Below, piece after piece: positions 27,030 through 34,718 of a stretch of DNA of 64,000 bases (the stretch's first letter is position 1; each line of letters begins with the position of its first letter). The stretch comes from Chitinophaga cymbidii. Its GTDB lineage: Bacteria > Bacteroidota > Bacteroidia > Chitinophagales > Chitinophagaceae. The translations under genes and the position numbers were made by a program. Below the pieces are notes generated by a model. That model worked only from the letters and a program-made list of their open reading frames with translations, searched no databases and was not told the DNA's origin. The DNA is taken from positions 434,001 to 498,000 of the forward strand of contig NZ_BKAU01000004.1 in the NCBI RefSeq assembly GCF_007992715.1, read 5' to 3'.

Positions 27030-28124
27030 TTAAAGTGTTTTCCTTTTCCCGCTTTCGAAATCATAGAACAGGAACTGTCCAAGCTTGTCAGTGCCGGAGA
27101 AGAAGGCTTTGCCGTTATTGGTTTCCGTAAATTCCTTTACGAATTGCTGCAGCCACGGGTCGGTGGCTACCATGAAGGTGGTGATGGGTATTTTGAGCTT
27201 TTTGCACTGTGCGGCCAGGTTGAGCGTCCGGTTGAGTATCTTCCTGTCCAGCCCGAAGCTGTTCTTGTAATACTGCTTGCCCTGTTTCAGGCAGGTGGGC
27301 TTCCCGTCCGTGATCATGAAGATCTGCTTGTTGGGATTGCGCCGCCGCCGTAGAATGTCCATCGCCAGCTCGAGGCCCGCTACCGTATTCGTATGGAACG
27401 GCCCCACCTGCAGGTAGGGAAGGTCCTTGATCTCTATCTGCCAGGCATCGTTCCCGAACACGATGATGTCCAGCGTGTCTTTCGGATAACGGGTGGTGAT
27501 CAGCTCGCTGAGGGCCATGGCTACCTTTTTGGCGGGGGTGATGCGGTCTTCCCCGTAAAGGATCATGGAATGCGAGATGTCGATCATCAGGGCGGTGGAG
27601 GTCTGCGTTTTGAAGTCGGTTTCCTGTATTTCCAGGTCGTCCTGCTGCATGGAGAAAGCCTCAATGCCGTGATTGATCTGGGCATTGCGGATGGAGGCGG
27701 TCATATCGATCTGTTCCAGCGGGTCGCCGAATTCATATGGACGGGTTTCCGCGTTCAGCTCGTCGCCCATACCGGATTTCCGGATGTTGTGATCGCCGAT
27801 GGTGGATTTCTTCAGCTTGCCGAAGATCTCTTCCAGCGCGCGTTTGCGGATGGTCTGCTCGGTTTTGGAAGTGATGGAGATATTGCCGTTTTCCGGGTTT
27901 TCCTGGATATATCCCTTGCTGCGGAGGTCTTCAATAAAATCACCGATACCGTACTCGTTGTCGGACACCTGGTATTCTTTATCCAGCTCCGTCAGCCACT
28001 GCAGGGCTTCCGCTACGTCACCGCTGGTGTAAGTGAGCAATTGGGTGAAAATGTCCAGCATCTTCTCGAACGGCGACTGATTTTTATCAGAAGGCTCGAA
28101 CTTTGAGAAAATAAATCCTTTCAT
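27030..28124 (-). CDS. VWA-domain protein, partner of the MoxR-like ATPase
   Basis: The C-terminal half is a von Willebrand A domain with a full MIDAS: DISHS at residues 182-186, the Thr in HTNTVAG (about 245-251) and ITDGKP at 271-276. The N-terminal half is helical and unassigned. No signal or TM segment, so it is cytoplasmic, unlike BatA-type VWA proteins. It is the first gene of a two-gene operon with the ATPase. By analogy with ChlD or CoxE it would bind metal and dock the ATPase on its target, but no target gene is adjacent. Confidence 0.88.
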   Translation of the reverse strand: MKGFIFSKFEPSDKNQSPFEKMLDIFTQLLTYTSGDVAEALQWLTELDKEYQVSDNEYGIGDFIEDLRSKGYIQENPENGNISITSKTEQTIRKRALEEIFGKLKKSTIGDHNIRKSGMGDELNAETRPYEFGDPLEQIDMTASIRNAQINHGIEAFSMQQDDLEIQETDFKTQTSTALMIDISHSMILYGEDRITPAKKVAMALSELITTRYPKDTLDIIVFGNDAWQIEIKDLPYLQVGPFHTNTVAGLELAMDILRRRRNPNKQIFMITDGKPTCLKQGKQYYKNSFGLDRKILNRTLNLAAQCKKLKIPITTFMVATDPWLQQFVKEFTETNNGKAFFSGTDKLGQFLFYDFESGKRKTL

Positions 28125-28260
28125 ACGTTCATCTAAATTACGTAAAAACTCATTACCGCCATTTTCCGGCGCCGCTGATCATTCCGTCCTTGCATTAGTG
28201 GGAAAAGGCTGTTAATTTTCCGGTCATTTTCATTACGATTCAAATTAAATACGCACGTTT

Positions 28261-29103
28261 ATGAATTCTTTGCGAAAAAGCCTGCTGTTGCTCGGTATGG
28301 CTGCCATGACTTATGCTGCGCCCGCTGTTGCACAGCAGAAAGAAGCGAAACTGGGCTGGAAGCTCGGTGCACAGTCGTATTCTTTCCGACTTTTTACCCT
28401 TACGGAGGCGCTGGACAAGCTTGATTCCTGCGGATTGCACTATGTGGAGTGCTATAACGGCCAGAAGATCGGAGGGAATATCGAGGGGAATATGGATTTC
28501 AAGATGGATGCTGCCAAGCGAAAAGCGATCCAGAACTTGCTGAAATCCAAGAAGAAACAACTGGTGGCCTTCGGGGTGGTGAGCCCCAAAGGAGAACAGG
28601 AATGGAGGCAGATGTTCGATTTCGCTAAAGCGATGGGCATCCAGGTGATCACTTCGGAGCCCCGCACGCAGGACCTGGACGTTGTTTCCAGGCTGGCGGA
28701 CGAGTACAAGATCAAAGTAGCGATCCATGACCACCCTAAACCGAGCCATTACTGGCATCCGGACAGCGTACTGACCGCGATTCAAGGCCGCAGTCAATAC
28801 ATCGGCGCCTGCGCGGACATCGGGCACTGGGTACGTTCCGGCCTCGATCCTGTAGAATGCCTGCAAAAGCTGAAAGGCCGCGTTTTCAGCCTTCACATGA
28901 AGGACCTGCATGAAAAAGACCGCAAGGGGCATGACGTAGTGTGGGGAACGGGCGTTTGCAATATCGAAGGAGTGGTGAAGGAACTGAAAGCACAGAAGTT
29001 CAAAGGCGTTATCTCCGCTGAATATGAGCACAACTGGGCTAACAGCGTACCGGACATTACGGCGAGCGTGAAGAACTTGCGGGAGATCATCGCGAAGAAA
29101 TAA
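28261..29103 (+). CDS. secreted sugar phosphate isomerase/epimerase-like TIM barrel
   Basis: AP-endonuclease-2 type TIM barrel (xylose isomerase-like). A signal peptide is clear (MNSLRKSLLLLGMAAMTYAAPAVAQQ), so it is periplasmic. Metal-site candidates follow the usual order: VECYNG, SEPRT, AIHDHPK, ADIGHW, LHMKDLH and SAEYEHNW. Length 280 aa is typical. In Bacteroidota such exported proteins often accompany DUF1080 and Gfo/Idh/MocA genes; here those genes are about 2.8 kb away on the other strand, with the MoxR/VWA pair between them. A role in keto-sugar or inositol-like metabolism is inferred. Confidence 0.87.
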   Translation: MNSLRKSLLLLGMAAMTYAAPAVAQQKEAKLGWKLGAQSYSFRLFTLTEALDKLDSCGLHYVECYNGQKIGGNIEGNMDFKMDAAKRKAIQNLLKSKKKQLVAFGVVSPKGEQEWRQMFDFAKAMGIQVITSEPRTQDLDVVSRLADEYKIKVAIHDHPKPSHYWHPDSVLTAIQGRSQYIGACADIGHWVRSGLDPVECLQKLKGRVFSLHMKDLHEKDRKGHDVVWGTGVCNIEGVVKELKAQKFKGVISAEYEHNWANSVPDITASVKNLREIIAKK

Positions 29104-29180
29104 AAGAGATCACCGGTTTCAGATCGGAGGCTTTGAGAATCGCTTCAACGATGACAAGCCGACATCAGATACCCGAATAG

Positions 29181-29217
29181 AAACGGGCTGACCATTACTT
29201 TTGGTCAGCCCGTTTTT
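29181..29217 (+). terminator. rho-independent terminator
   Basis: Perfect 13-bp stem (29181-29193 with 29203-29215) around a 9-base loop, then TTTTTCTTTTC. It ends the TIM-barrel gene, although 77 bases past its stop. Confidence 0.92.
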
Positions 29218-29233
29218 CTTTTCTCCAAAGAAA

Positions 29234-29257
29234 AGGGCCAGCCTTCCGGCCAGCCCT
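29234..29257 (-). terminator. terminator of the DUF2723 gene
   Basis: AGGGC (29234-29238) pairs with GCCCT (29253-29257) with an inner GCC/GGC pair; on the minus strand it is followed by TTTTCTTT. It lies 21 bases past the DUF2723 stop, back to back with the plus-strand terminator. Confidence 0.75.
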
Positions 29258-29278
29258 ATGTTGATGATCTTGTTTTGT

Positions 29279-32200
29279 TTATTTGCTACTATCCGGCACC
29301 GTACTGAACTGCTTACCAGCCTCATTCTGCTGCGCGGAATCCGTCGCGGCGAAATCTATCTTCCATTGCTTCAGCATCAGCGAGAACTGTTCGGCGCGGC
29401 GCGCATCGTCCTGCAGGTCGTTGGTCAACAGGCGGGCGGGCAGGGCGCGGTAGTAGCGCATCTGCTGTTCCATGTCCCTGAGCAGTTGCTGGGAGATCTC
29501 GTCCGCTTTCTTCGCGTTGCCGGCGAGGTAGTAAGCGTAAACGATCTCCATGCTCCAGAGGTTGTGCATGTTGCCGGGCGTGGTCATCGCATACGGCATG
29601 TTGCCGGGGAGGAACACGGAATCCTGGCGGTCCAGCACCTGCAGCGCTTTATCGCGTTTGCCTTCTTTTACCAGCGCCACGCCCAGCTTCGTGTAGGCGT
29701 TGCGGAGGCTTTGCAGCATGCGGCGGTTGGGCTCATCGAAATAAACACCCGGAACGTCCACGCTGCCGTATACGAATTTGTTCATCAGGTTGTCATACAT
29801 CTTGCGGGTATGCACCTGGTCGTTCAGGCCGGGCAGCATTTCGTCGGACGGCTGCCTGCGTGTGGGAACTAGGCGGTAAGTAAGACCCTCTACCTGCAGA
29901 TAGTCGTTCAGACCGAGGTCTACCGGGCTGGTGAAGTATATCGGGCGTTTCCAGTTGTTGGTGGCGATCATGTCGTATACGGCGATATCTCCTTTGTAGA
30001 TGACGTTCTTGGTGATGGAGAACTGCACGTTCGGCACAATGCGGCCGCTGTCCTGGATGTCTACTGTTCCGTTTTTGATCACTTCTTCCGCATTGACGGG
30101 GATGAACAGGTGCTGTGTGGGCAGGTAATTCACTTTGTCCCCGCTGGTCAGCGGCACTTTGGCGGCATCCCTGTCGTCACCGATGAAGGCAATCACTTCG
30201 CGGATATCGAAATATCTGTCCTGCGGCAATTTACCGTTGTCATAGTGCATCACGTAGCTGCGGGCGTCGCCACGGTATTTGTCCGGCGTCAGCGTCATTT
30301 CAATGGCTGGGCTTTCATTGATCTTTTTCCGTTGCTGTTCGATGTACCATTCCGCGCTGAGCAGGCTCAGGTTGATCACGCGGATATCCGGACGGATGCC
30401 TTCTACTTCCTGCGCGTACCAGAGCGGGTACGTATCGTTGTCACCTACGGTGAACAGAATGGCGTTGGGCGCACAGGATTCCAGGTAGTCGCGCGCTACA
30501 TCGCGGGCGATCACTTTTTTGGAACGGTCGTGGTCATCCCATCCCTGCTGCGCCATCAGCACCGGCACGGCCACGAGGCAAAGCACGATGGCTAACGGTG
30601 CGGCTGCACGAAGTTTTTTGTTGATGAAAAAGTTGTATACGCTCATCACGCCAAGGCCGATCCATACGGCGAAGGCATAGAAAGAACCTACGTAGGCGTA
30701 GTCACGCTCCCTCGGCTGGTTGCCGGCCTGGTTGAGGTAGAGCACGATGGCGAAGCCGGTAAAGAAGAAGAGCAGACCAACGATGAATGCGTCCCTCCGG
30801 TGACGGTTGTAGTGGAAGAAGAACCCTATCAGCCCGAGTATCAGGGGAAGGAAGAAGAAGGTATTGCGGGCCTTGCTGTTTCGCAGGCTGTCCGGCATTT
30901 CCGACTGATCGCCGTAGATCAGGTTATCGATGGGGCCGATGCCGGAGATCCAGTTACCGTCCCGCGGATTGCCGAAGCCCTGTATATCGTTCTGCTTGCC
31001 GGCGAAGTTCCACAGGAAGTAGCGGATGTACATGATGTTCACCTGGTATCCCACAAAGAACTTGATGTTATCGAAGAAAGTTGGTTTTTCGCCGTCTTTC
31101 AGATTGAGGAATGCCTTGTAGTAATCGGCATGTCCCTGGTCGTTACTGGCGTCCCACACGCGGGGGAAGAGCATTTTATCGCTGCTGTTGTAAACCGGTG
31201 TTTGTTTCTGGCCTACTACAACGTATTTATCTTTCACACGCGCGTATATGTTCCCGGTAGGTTCGTATTTCTCAGGGCGGGCGGTGAATACCTGTCCGTA
31301 TAAAAGCGGGAAATCGCCATACTGCTCACGGCCAAGGTACCCTACGAGTGAAACGGGGTTGTCCACATTATACATGTCCACGGAAGGATCGGCGGAAGAG
31401 CGGATCATGGTGGTCACGTATGTGGAGTAGCCCATCAGCAGGAAAAAGATACAGGCGTTGATCAGGCGGGTGGCATGCTGCAGCTTTTGGGCGTTGAGCG
31501 TAATGCCGAAAGTTTTAATGAAATAGGGAATGAGCAGTACGCCAACGGCCAGTATGAACCGGAAGATGCGCACGCCGGTGCTGTCTCCTTCTGCGAAAGC
31601 GGGGATCAGGATCACGGATGCGATTACGATCAGCGGCACATAGAACCCGAATTTGGGTTTCATATATCCATACACCAGCAGCCCAATGAGCGCTATAAAG
31701 TAAAAGGTAAAGCCGGAGAAGAACGGCAGGCCGAGGCTGTTCACAAAGAACACGTCCATCATTCCGGATACCTTGATCGTATCCTGGATAATGAATTTCT
31801 GCACGAGGCCGGTGATCACGCATCCCAGTACGAAGGCCCAGAAAGCGCCCGCGGTGGAGATCTTGTTACTGCGTTTGAAGTAATAGATCAGCACCATGGC
31901 GGGGATGGTGAGGAGGTTCAGCAAGTGCACGCCAATGGACAGCCCCATCAGGTAAGCGATGAGCACGATCCAGCGGTCGCCGTATTTGCTGTCCGCTTCG
32001 TGTTCCCATTTGAGCATGGCCCAGAACACTACGGCGGTGAAGAGGGAAGACATGGCATATACTTCGCCTTCCACAGCGGAGAACCAGAAAGAGTCGGAGA
32101 AAGTGTAGGCCAGTGCGCCCACGGCGCCGGCGCCCATTACAGAAAGCAGTTGCTGGCTGTTCAGGGGCTCACCTTTGGGAGAAAGGATGCGGCGCGCAAA

Positions 32201-32491
32201 GTGCGTGATGGTCCAGAATAAGAACAGGATAGTGAAACCACTGGCGAGGGCGCTCATGATATTCACACCGATGGAAGCTTCTGAGGGCGTAAAGGGCAGC
32301 GTAAAGAGCCGTCCGAGCAATACGAACAACGGAGCACCGGGGGGGTGGGGCACCTGCACTTTATAGGCCGCGGAAATGAATTCGCCGCAATCCCACAGGC
32401 TTCCCGTGGCTTCCATGGTCATTAAATAAACAACACAGGCAACTATGCACACGATCCAGCCTGTAATGTTATTGATCCGGTTAAAATTCAT
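29279..32491 (-). CDS. DUF2723 membrane protein (protein O-mannosyltransferase-like, GT117)
   Basis: Large GT-C type membrane protein. The DUF2723 signature is at the N-terminus: TGSLWDCGEFISAAYKVQ with the Asp-Glu motif of the first loop, then HPPGAPLFVLLGRLF. About 12-14 TM segments occupy residues 10-700 or so, followed by a soluble, TPR-like periplasmic C-terminus (YTKLGVALVKEGKRDKALQV). Length 1070 aa fits Bacteroidota members. The family is linked to O-glycosylation of exported proteins, which in this phylum occurs on D(S/T)(A/I/L/V/M/T) sites; that role is inferred. It is monocistronic with an exact -7 box upstream. Confidence 0.92.
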   Translation of the reverse strand: MNFNRINNITGWIVCIVACVVYLMTMEATGSLWDCGEFISAAYKVQVPHPPGAPLFVLLGRLFTLPFTPSEASIGVNIMSALASGFTILFLFWTITHFARRILSPKGEPLNSQQLLSVMGAGAVGALAYTFSDSFWFSAVEGEVYAMSSLFTAVVFWAMLKWEHEADSKYGDRWIVLIAYLMGLSIGVHLLNLLTIPAMVLIYYFKRSNKISTAGAFWAFVLGCVITGLVQKFIIQDTIKVSGMMDVFFVNSLGLPFFSGFTFYFIALIGLLVYGYMKPKFGFYVPLIVIASVILIPAFAEGDSTGVRIFRFILAVGVLLIPYFIKTFGITLNAQKLQHATRLINACIFFLLMGYSTYVTTMIRSSADPSVDMYNVDNPVSLVGYLGREQYGDFPLLYGQVFTARPEKYEPTGNIYARVKDKYVVVGQKQTPVYNSSDKMLFPRVWDASNDQGHADYYKAFLNLKDGEKPTFFDNIKFFVGYQVNIMYIRYFLWNFAGKQNDIQGFGNPRDGNWISGIGPIDNLIYGDQSEMPDSLRNSKARNTFFFLPLILGLIGFFFHYNRHRRDAFIVGLLFFFTGFAIVLYLNQAGNQPRERDYAYVGSFYAFAVWIGLGVMSVYNFFINKKLRAAAPLAIVLCLVAVPVLMAQQGWDDHDRSKKVIARDVARDYLESCAPNAILFTVGDNDTYPLWYAQEVEGIRPDIRVINLSLLSAEWYIEQQRKKINESPAIEMTLTPDKYRGDARSYVMHYDNGKLPQDRYFDIREVIAFIGDDRDAAKVPLTSGDKVNYLPTQHLFIPVNAEEVIKNGTVDIQDSGRIVPNVQFSITKNVIYKGDIAVYDMIATNNWKRPIYFTSPVDLGLNDYLQVEGLTYRLVPTRRQPSDEMLPGLNDQVHTRKMYDNLMNKFVYGSVDVPGVYFDEPNRRMLQSLRNAYTKLGVALVKEGKRDKALQVLDRQDSVFLPGNMPYAMTTPGNMHNLWSMEIVYAYYLAGNAKKADEISQQLLRDMEQQMRYYRALPARLLTNDLQDDARRAEQFSLMLKQWKIDFAATDSAQQNEAGKQFSTVPDSSK

Positions 32492-32514
32492 AAGGTTGTT
32501 TTAGATAATTCCGA

Positions 32515-32522
32515 CAAAAATA
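32515..32522 (-). promoter_or_regulatory. -7 box of the DUF2723 gene
   Basis: TATTTTTG on the minus strand matches TAnnTTTG, 23 bases before the ATG. The -33 position does not hold a TTG. Confidence 0.5.
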
Positions 32523-32586
32523 GAAAAAGTAACCAATTAAGCTAATGTGAACAATAGTTTTAACTTTTTATAAATACTTTAACATA

Positions 32587-32880
32587 TTAAAGTGTCGGTG
32601 TGATGTCGTCCAGGCTCCATGCTTCGGGTTTTGCGGTGAACCATGGCTTGATGGTGCCCCAGATGTCCGAAAACATCGCGGAATGCCGGTAGGCGTCCAG
32701 CGCATCCTGGTTATCCCAGATGCTGTAGGTCATGAATACGCCGGAGGGGAGGTGGTTTTTCCAGAGGGCGAGGTGCCGGCAGCCGGGGAAGTGGCGGATC
32801 TGCATCATTTTCTCCGTAAAAAGTCCTTCAAATGCTTTTGCTTTTGCCGGATCGATGGTGAGTTTCACTATCCTGACCAT
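32587..32880 (-). CDS. antibiotic biosynthesis monooxygenase (ABM) family protein
   Basis: A 97-residue ferredoxin-like ABM-domain protein. MVRIVKLTIDPAKAKAFEGLF, the central HFPGCRHLALWKN with HFPGC, and SIWDNQDALDAYRHS with its conserved Trp-Asp are family motifs. Members include quinol monooxygenases and haem-degrading enzymes, but many are uncharacterised, and the reaction here cannot be assigned. Its ATG shares one base with the stop of the SAM hydroxide adenosyltransferase gene (TAATG), so the two are translationally coupled. Confidence 0.85.
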   Translation of the reverse strand: MVRIVKLTIDPAKAKAFEGLFTEKMMQIRHFPGCRHLALWKNHLPSGVFMTYSIWDNQDALDAYRHSAMFSDIWGTIKPWFTAKPEAWSLDDITPTL

Positions 32881-33704
32881 TATTCGAAGATTATGCGTAC
32901 AGTTTGATAAAATGAAAGGTGCTGATAGGTAGCCTGTTGCAGCTGATCGCGGCTGAAGCCCTGCAGGCCGAACAGTCCCGCCGCATTGCCTTTGTTCACC
33001 GCTATCTCCAGGTAACCGGCGGCGTTGAAGAGCGCGAGCTTCTGGCCTTCGGGCACGTCCGCGTAGGTTTCGCTGATGTTGCGGATCATTTCGTCCCGGC
33101 GGAAGAAAATCGCAAACTGGCGGCCGTTGCGTTGCTCGTCGAACTGCTCTTTGGTGATGTTGACCACTACGTTCTCGAAGTTATCGATATGAATGATCTG
33201 GCCTTCAATATAATCGGCGCCGGTGAGGGGCTGCAGGTTGTTTTTCACCACGATCTCCGTTACCGGCGTGCCGGCGTCCTGCAGGGAGGCGCCGCTGCTC
33301 ATCCGCTGAACGGCTTGCGCCATGGTGCGGGCGAGCGTCAATGTATTTTTCGGCACGGCGGGGTCCAAAGGCAGGCGCACGACGGCCGCGGGCATTTCAC
33401 CGGCGATCATGGTGAGCAGGCCATTGTCCGCACAGCAGATATAATGACCATTGTGGGAAGCCATGAGCAGGTAATCCGCTTTCCGGTCGAACAGGTTGTT
33501 CAGTACCAGGTGAAAAGTGCCTTCGGGGAAATGCCGGAAGGCGGCGCGGCAGATATAAGTGGCCTGGGGGAGGTTGAATGGTGAGATGTGATGGGATACA
33601 TCCACGACCTGGGCACCGGGACAGTTTTGCAGCAGCAGACCTTTGATGGCTCCTGTGAGGTAGTCCTGCAAACCGATGTCAGATGTCAGTGTGATGATAG
33701 GCAT
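32880..33704 (-). CDS. SAM hydroxide adenosyltransferase (DUF62 family)
   Basis: Member of the DUF62/chlorinase-fluorinase fold whose common form converts SAM and water to adenosine and methionine. ITLTSDIGLQDYLTG at the N-terminus, VVDVSHHISPFN near residue 35-46 and the ADNGLLTMI segment match the SAM-binding face; the C-terminal barrel includes IIHIDNFENVVVNIT, the signature Asp-Asn-Phe-(Glu/Gly)-Asn. Length 274 aa is normal. Coupled to the ABM-domain gene downstream. Halogenase activity is unlikely, because the family's common members lack it, but the halide loop was not checked. Confidence 0.9.
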   Translation of the reverse strand: MPIITLTSDIGLQDYLTGAIKGLLLQNCPGAQVVDVSHHISPFNLPQATYICRAAFRHFPEGTFHLVLNNLFDRKADYLLMASHNGHYICCADNGLLTMIAGEMPAAVVRLPLDPAVPKNTLTLARTMAQAVQRMSSGASLQDAGTPVTEIVVKNNLQPLTGADYIEGQIIHIDNFENVVVNITKEQFDEQRNGRQFAIFFRRDEMIRNISETYADVPEGQKLALFNAAGYLEIAVNKGNAAGLFGLQGFSRDQLQQATYQHLSFYQTVRIIFE

Positions 33705-33805
33705 GTTATAGTTCCGGGCTGTAACGCTCAGGGGCCTTGTTTTTTCCTGTGCAAAGAACGTTAGAAAAGTAAAAAGTAAAAAATTAAAATCACTTTAATG
33801 GCTGG

Positions 33806-34618
33806 TTATTCCAGCGGGGAGCCCGGTTCTTTCTTGAAGTGGGAGAACACCAGTTTATCCAGCAGGGCGGGGAACGTTCTGCTGAGCAGTACCGTGAACC
33901 TGCCCTGGGAAGTGAGCACCAGCGTGCGTTTACGCTTCGCAATAGCATTGAGGGTATGTTGCGCCACCTTTTCGGCGCTCATGAGCTGGTCTTCCTTCAG
34001 CGGTGTTTCCTGCTGGGAATGCCCCGTTTTGTCCAGCGCCGTATTGCGGATATTGGAGGCCGTGAAGCCGGGGCATACCCACATCACGTTAACGCCTGTA
34101 TGTAAATTCTCCGTCCGCAGCGCTTCGAGGAATCCCTGCATGGCGAATTTGGATGCGGAGTAACCCGTCCGCCCCGGCAGGCCCCGGTATCCCGCAACGG
34201 AGGAAACGCCCACTACGGTGCCCTTGTTGGCGAGGATGGAGGGCATGGCGAATTTGGTGCAATATACGGCGCCCCAGAAATTGACATCCATCAGGGTTTT
34301 CAGCACCTCTACCTCCGTATCCTTGAACAGCGCCCTCATGCTGATGCCGGCGTTGTTCACCAGGATGTCTACTTTCCCGAATTTTTCCAGTACACTGTTT
34401 ATGAACGCTTTGCAATCTTCTTCCTGGCTAACGTCCGCTACAAATGTGTGGAGGGCCGCCGTGTTACATTCTTTTTGCATTTCGTCGAGAGAAGCCTGCC
34501 GGCGGCCACAGACGGCCACCTGCGCACCGGCCTGTAAAAAAGCAAAAGCGAGCGCTTTCCCGATACCGGAAGTTGCGCCCGTTATCACGACAGATTTTTG
34601 CTGGAAAGAGGTTTGCAT
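33806..34618 (-). CDS. short-chain dehydrogenase/reductase
   Basis: Classical SDR. The cofactor motif TGATSGIG is at residues 13-20, NNAG at 88-91, and the catalytic Ser139/140, Tyr153 and Lys157 (YSASK) are all present. Basic residues after strand 2 (CGRRQ) suggest NADPH. The 270-aa length, with a C-terminal stretch containing SRTFPALLDKLVF, resembles the membrane-associated DHRS7-like branch. It stands alone with an exact -7 box 4 bases upstream of the ATG. Substrate unknown. Confidence 0.92.
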   Translation of the reverse strand: MQTSFQQKSVVITGATSGIGKALAFAFLQAGAQVAVCGRRQASLDEMQKECNTAALHTFVADVSQEEDCKAFINSVLEKFGKVDILVNNAGISMRALFKDTEVEVLKTLMDVNFWGAVYCTKFAMPSILANKGTVVGVSSVAGYRGLPGRTGYSASKFAMQGFLEALRTENLHTGVNVMWVCPGFTASNIRNTALDKTGHSQQETPLKEDQLMSAEKVAQHTLNAIAKRKRTLVLTSQGRFTVLLSRTFPALLDKLVFSHFKKEPGSPLE

Positions 34619-34622
34619 CCTG

Positions 34623-34630
34623 CAAAAGTA
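34623..34630 (-). promoter_or_regulatory. -7 box of the SDR gene
   Basis: TACTTTTG on the minus strand, an exact TAnnTTTG match whose last base is 4 bases before the start codon, again implying a leaderless mRNA. No TTG at the -33 position. Confidence 0.5.
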
Positions 34631-34718
34631 ATGGAGAAAATAAAAACTATGGAAACTTGTAGGGGGATTCGCGGGAATTATTTTGATGATTTTTTAGAAA
34701 TGGCTGTCCGTGCAGGAG

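Noticed and set aside
25635..27353. 572-residue open frame on the plus strand
   Set aside because: Antisense to the MoxR/VWA genes, which carry all the motifs. Long shadow frames are expected at this base composition.
32880..33704. possible fluorinase or chlorinase
   Set aside because: The fold is shared, but the sequence matches the common SAM hydroxide adenosyltransferase pattern and lies in no halometabolite context.
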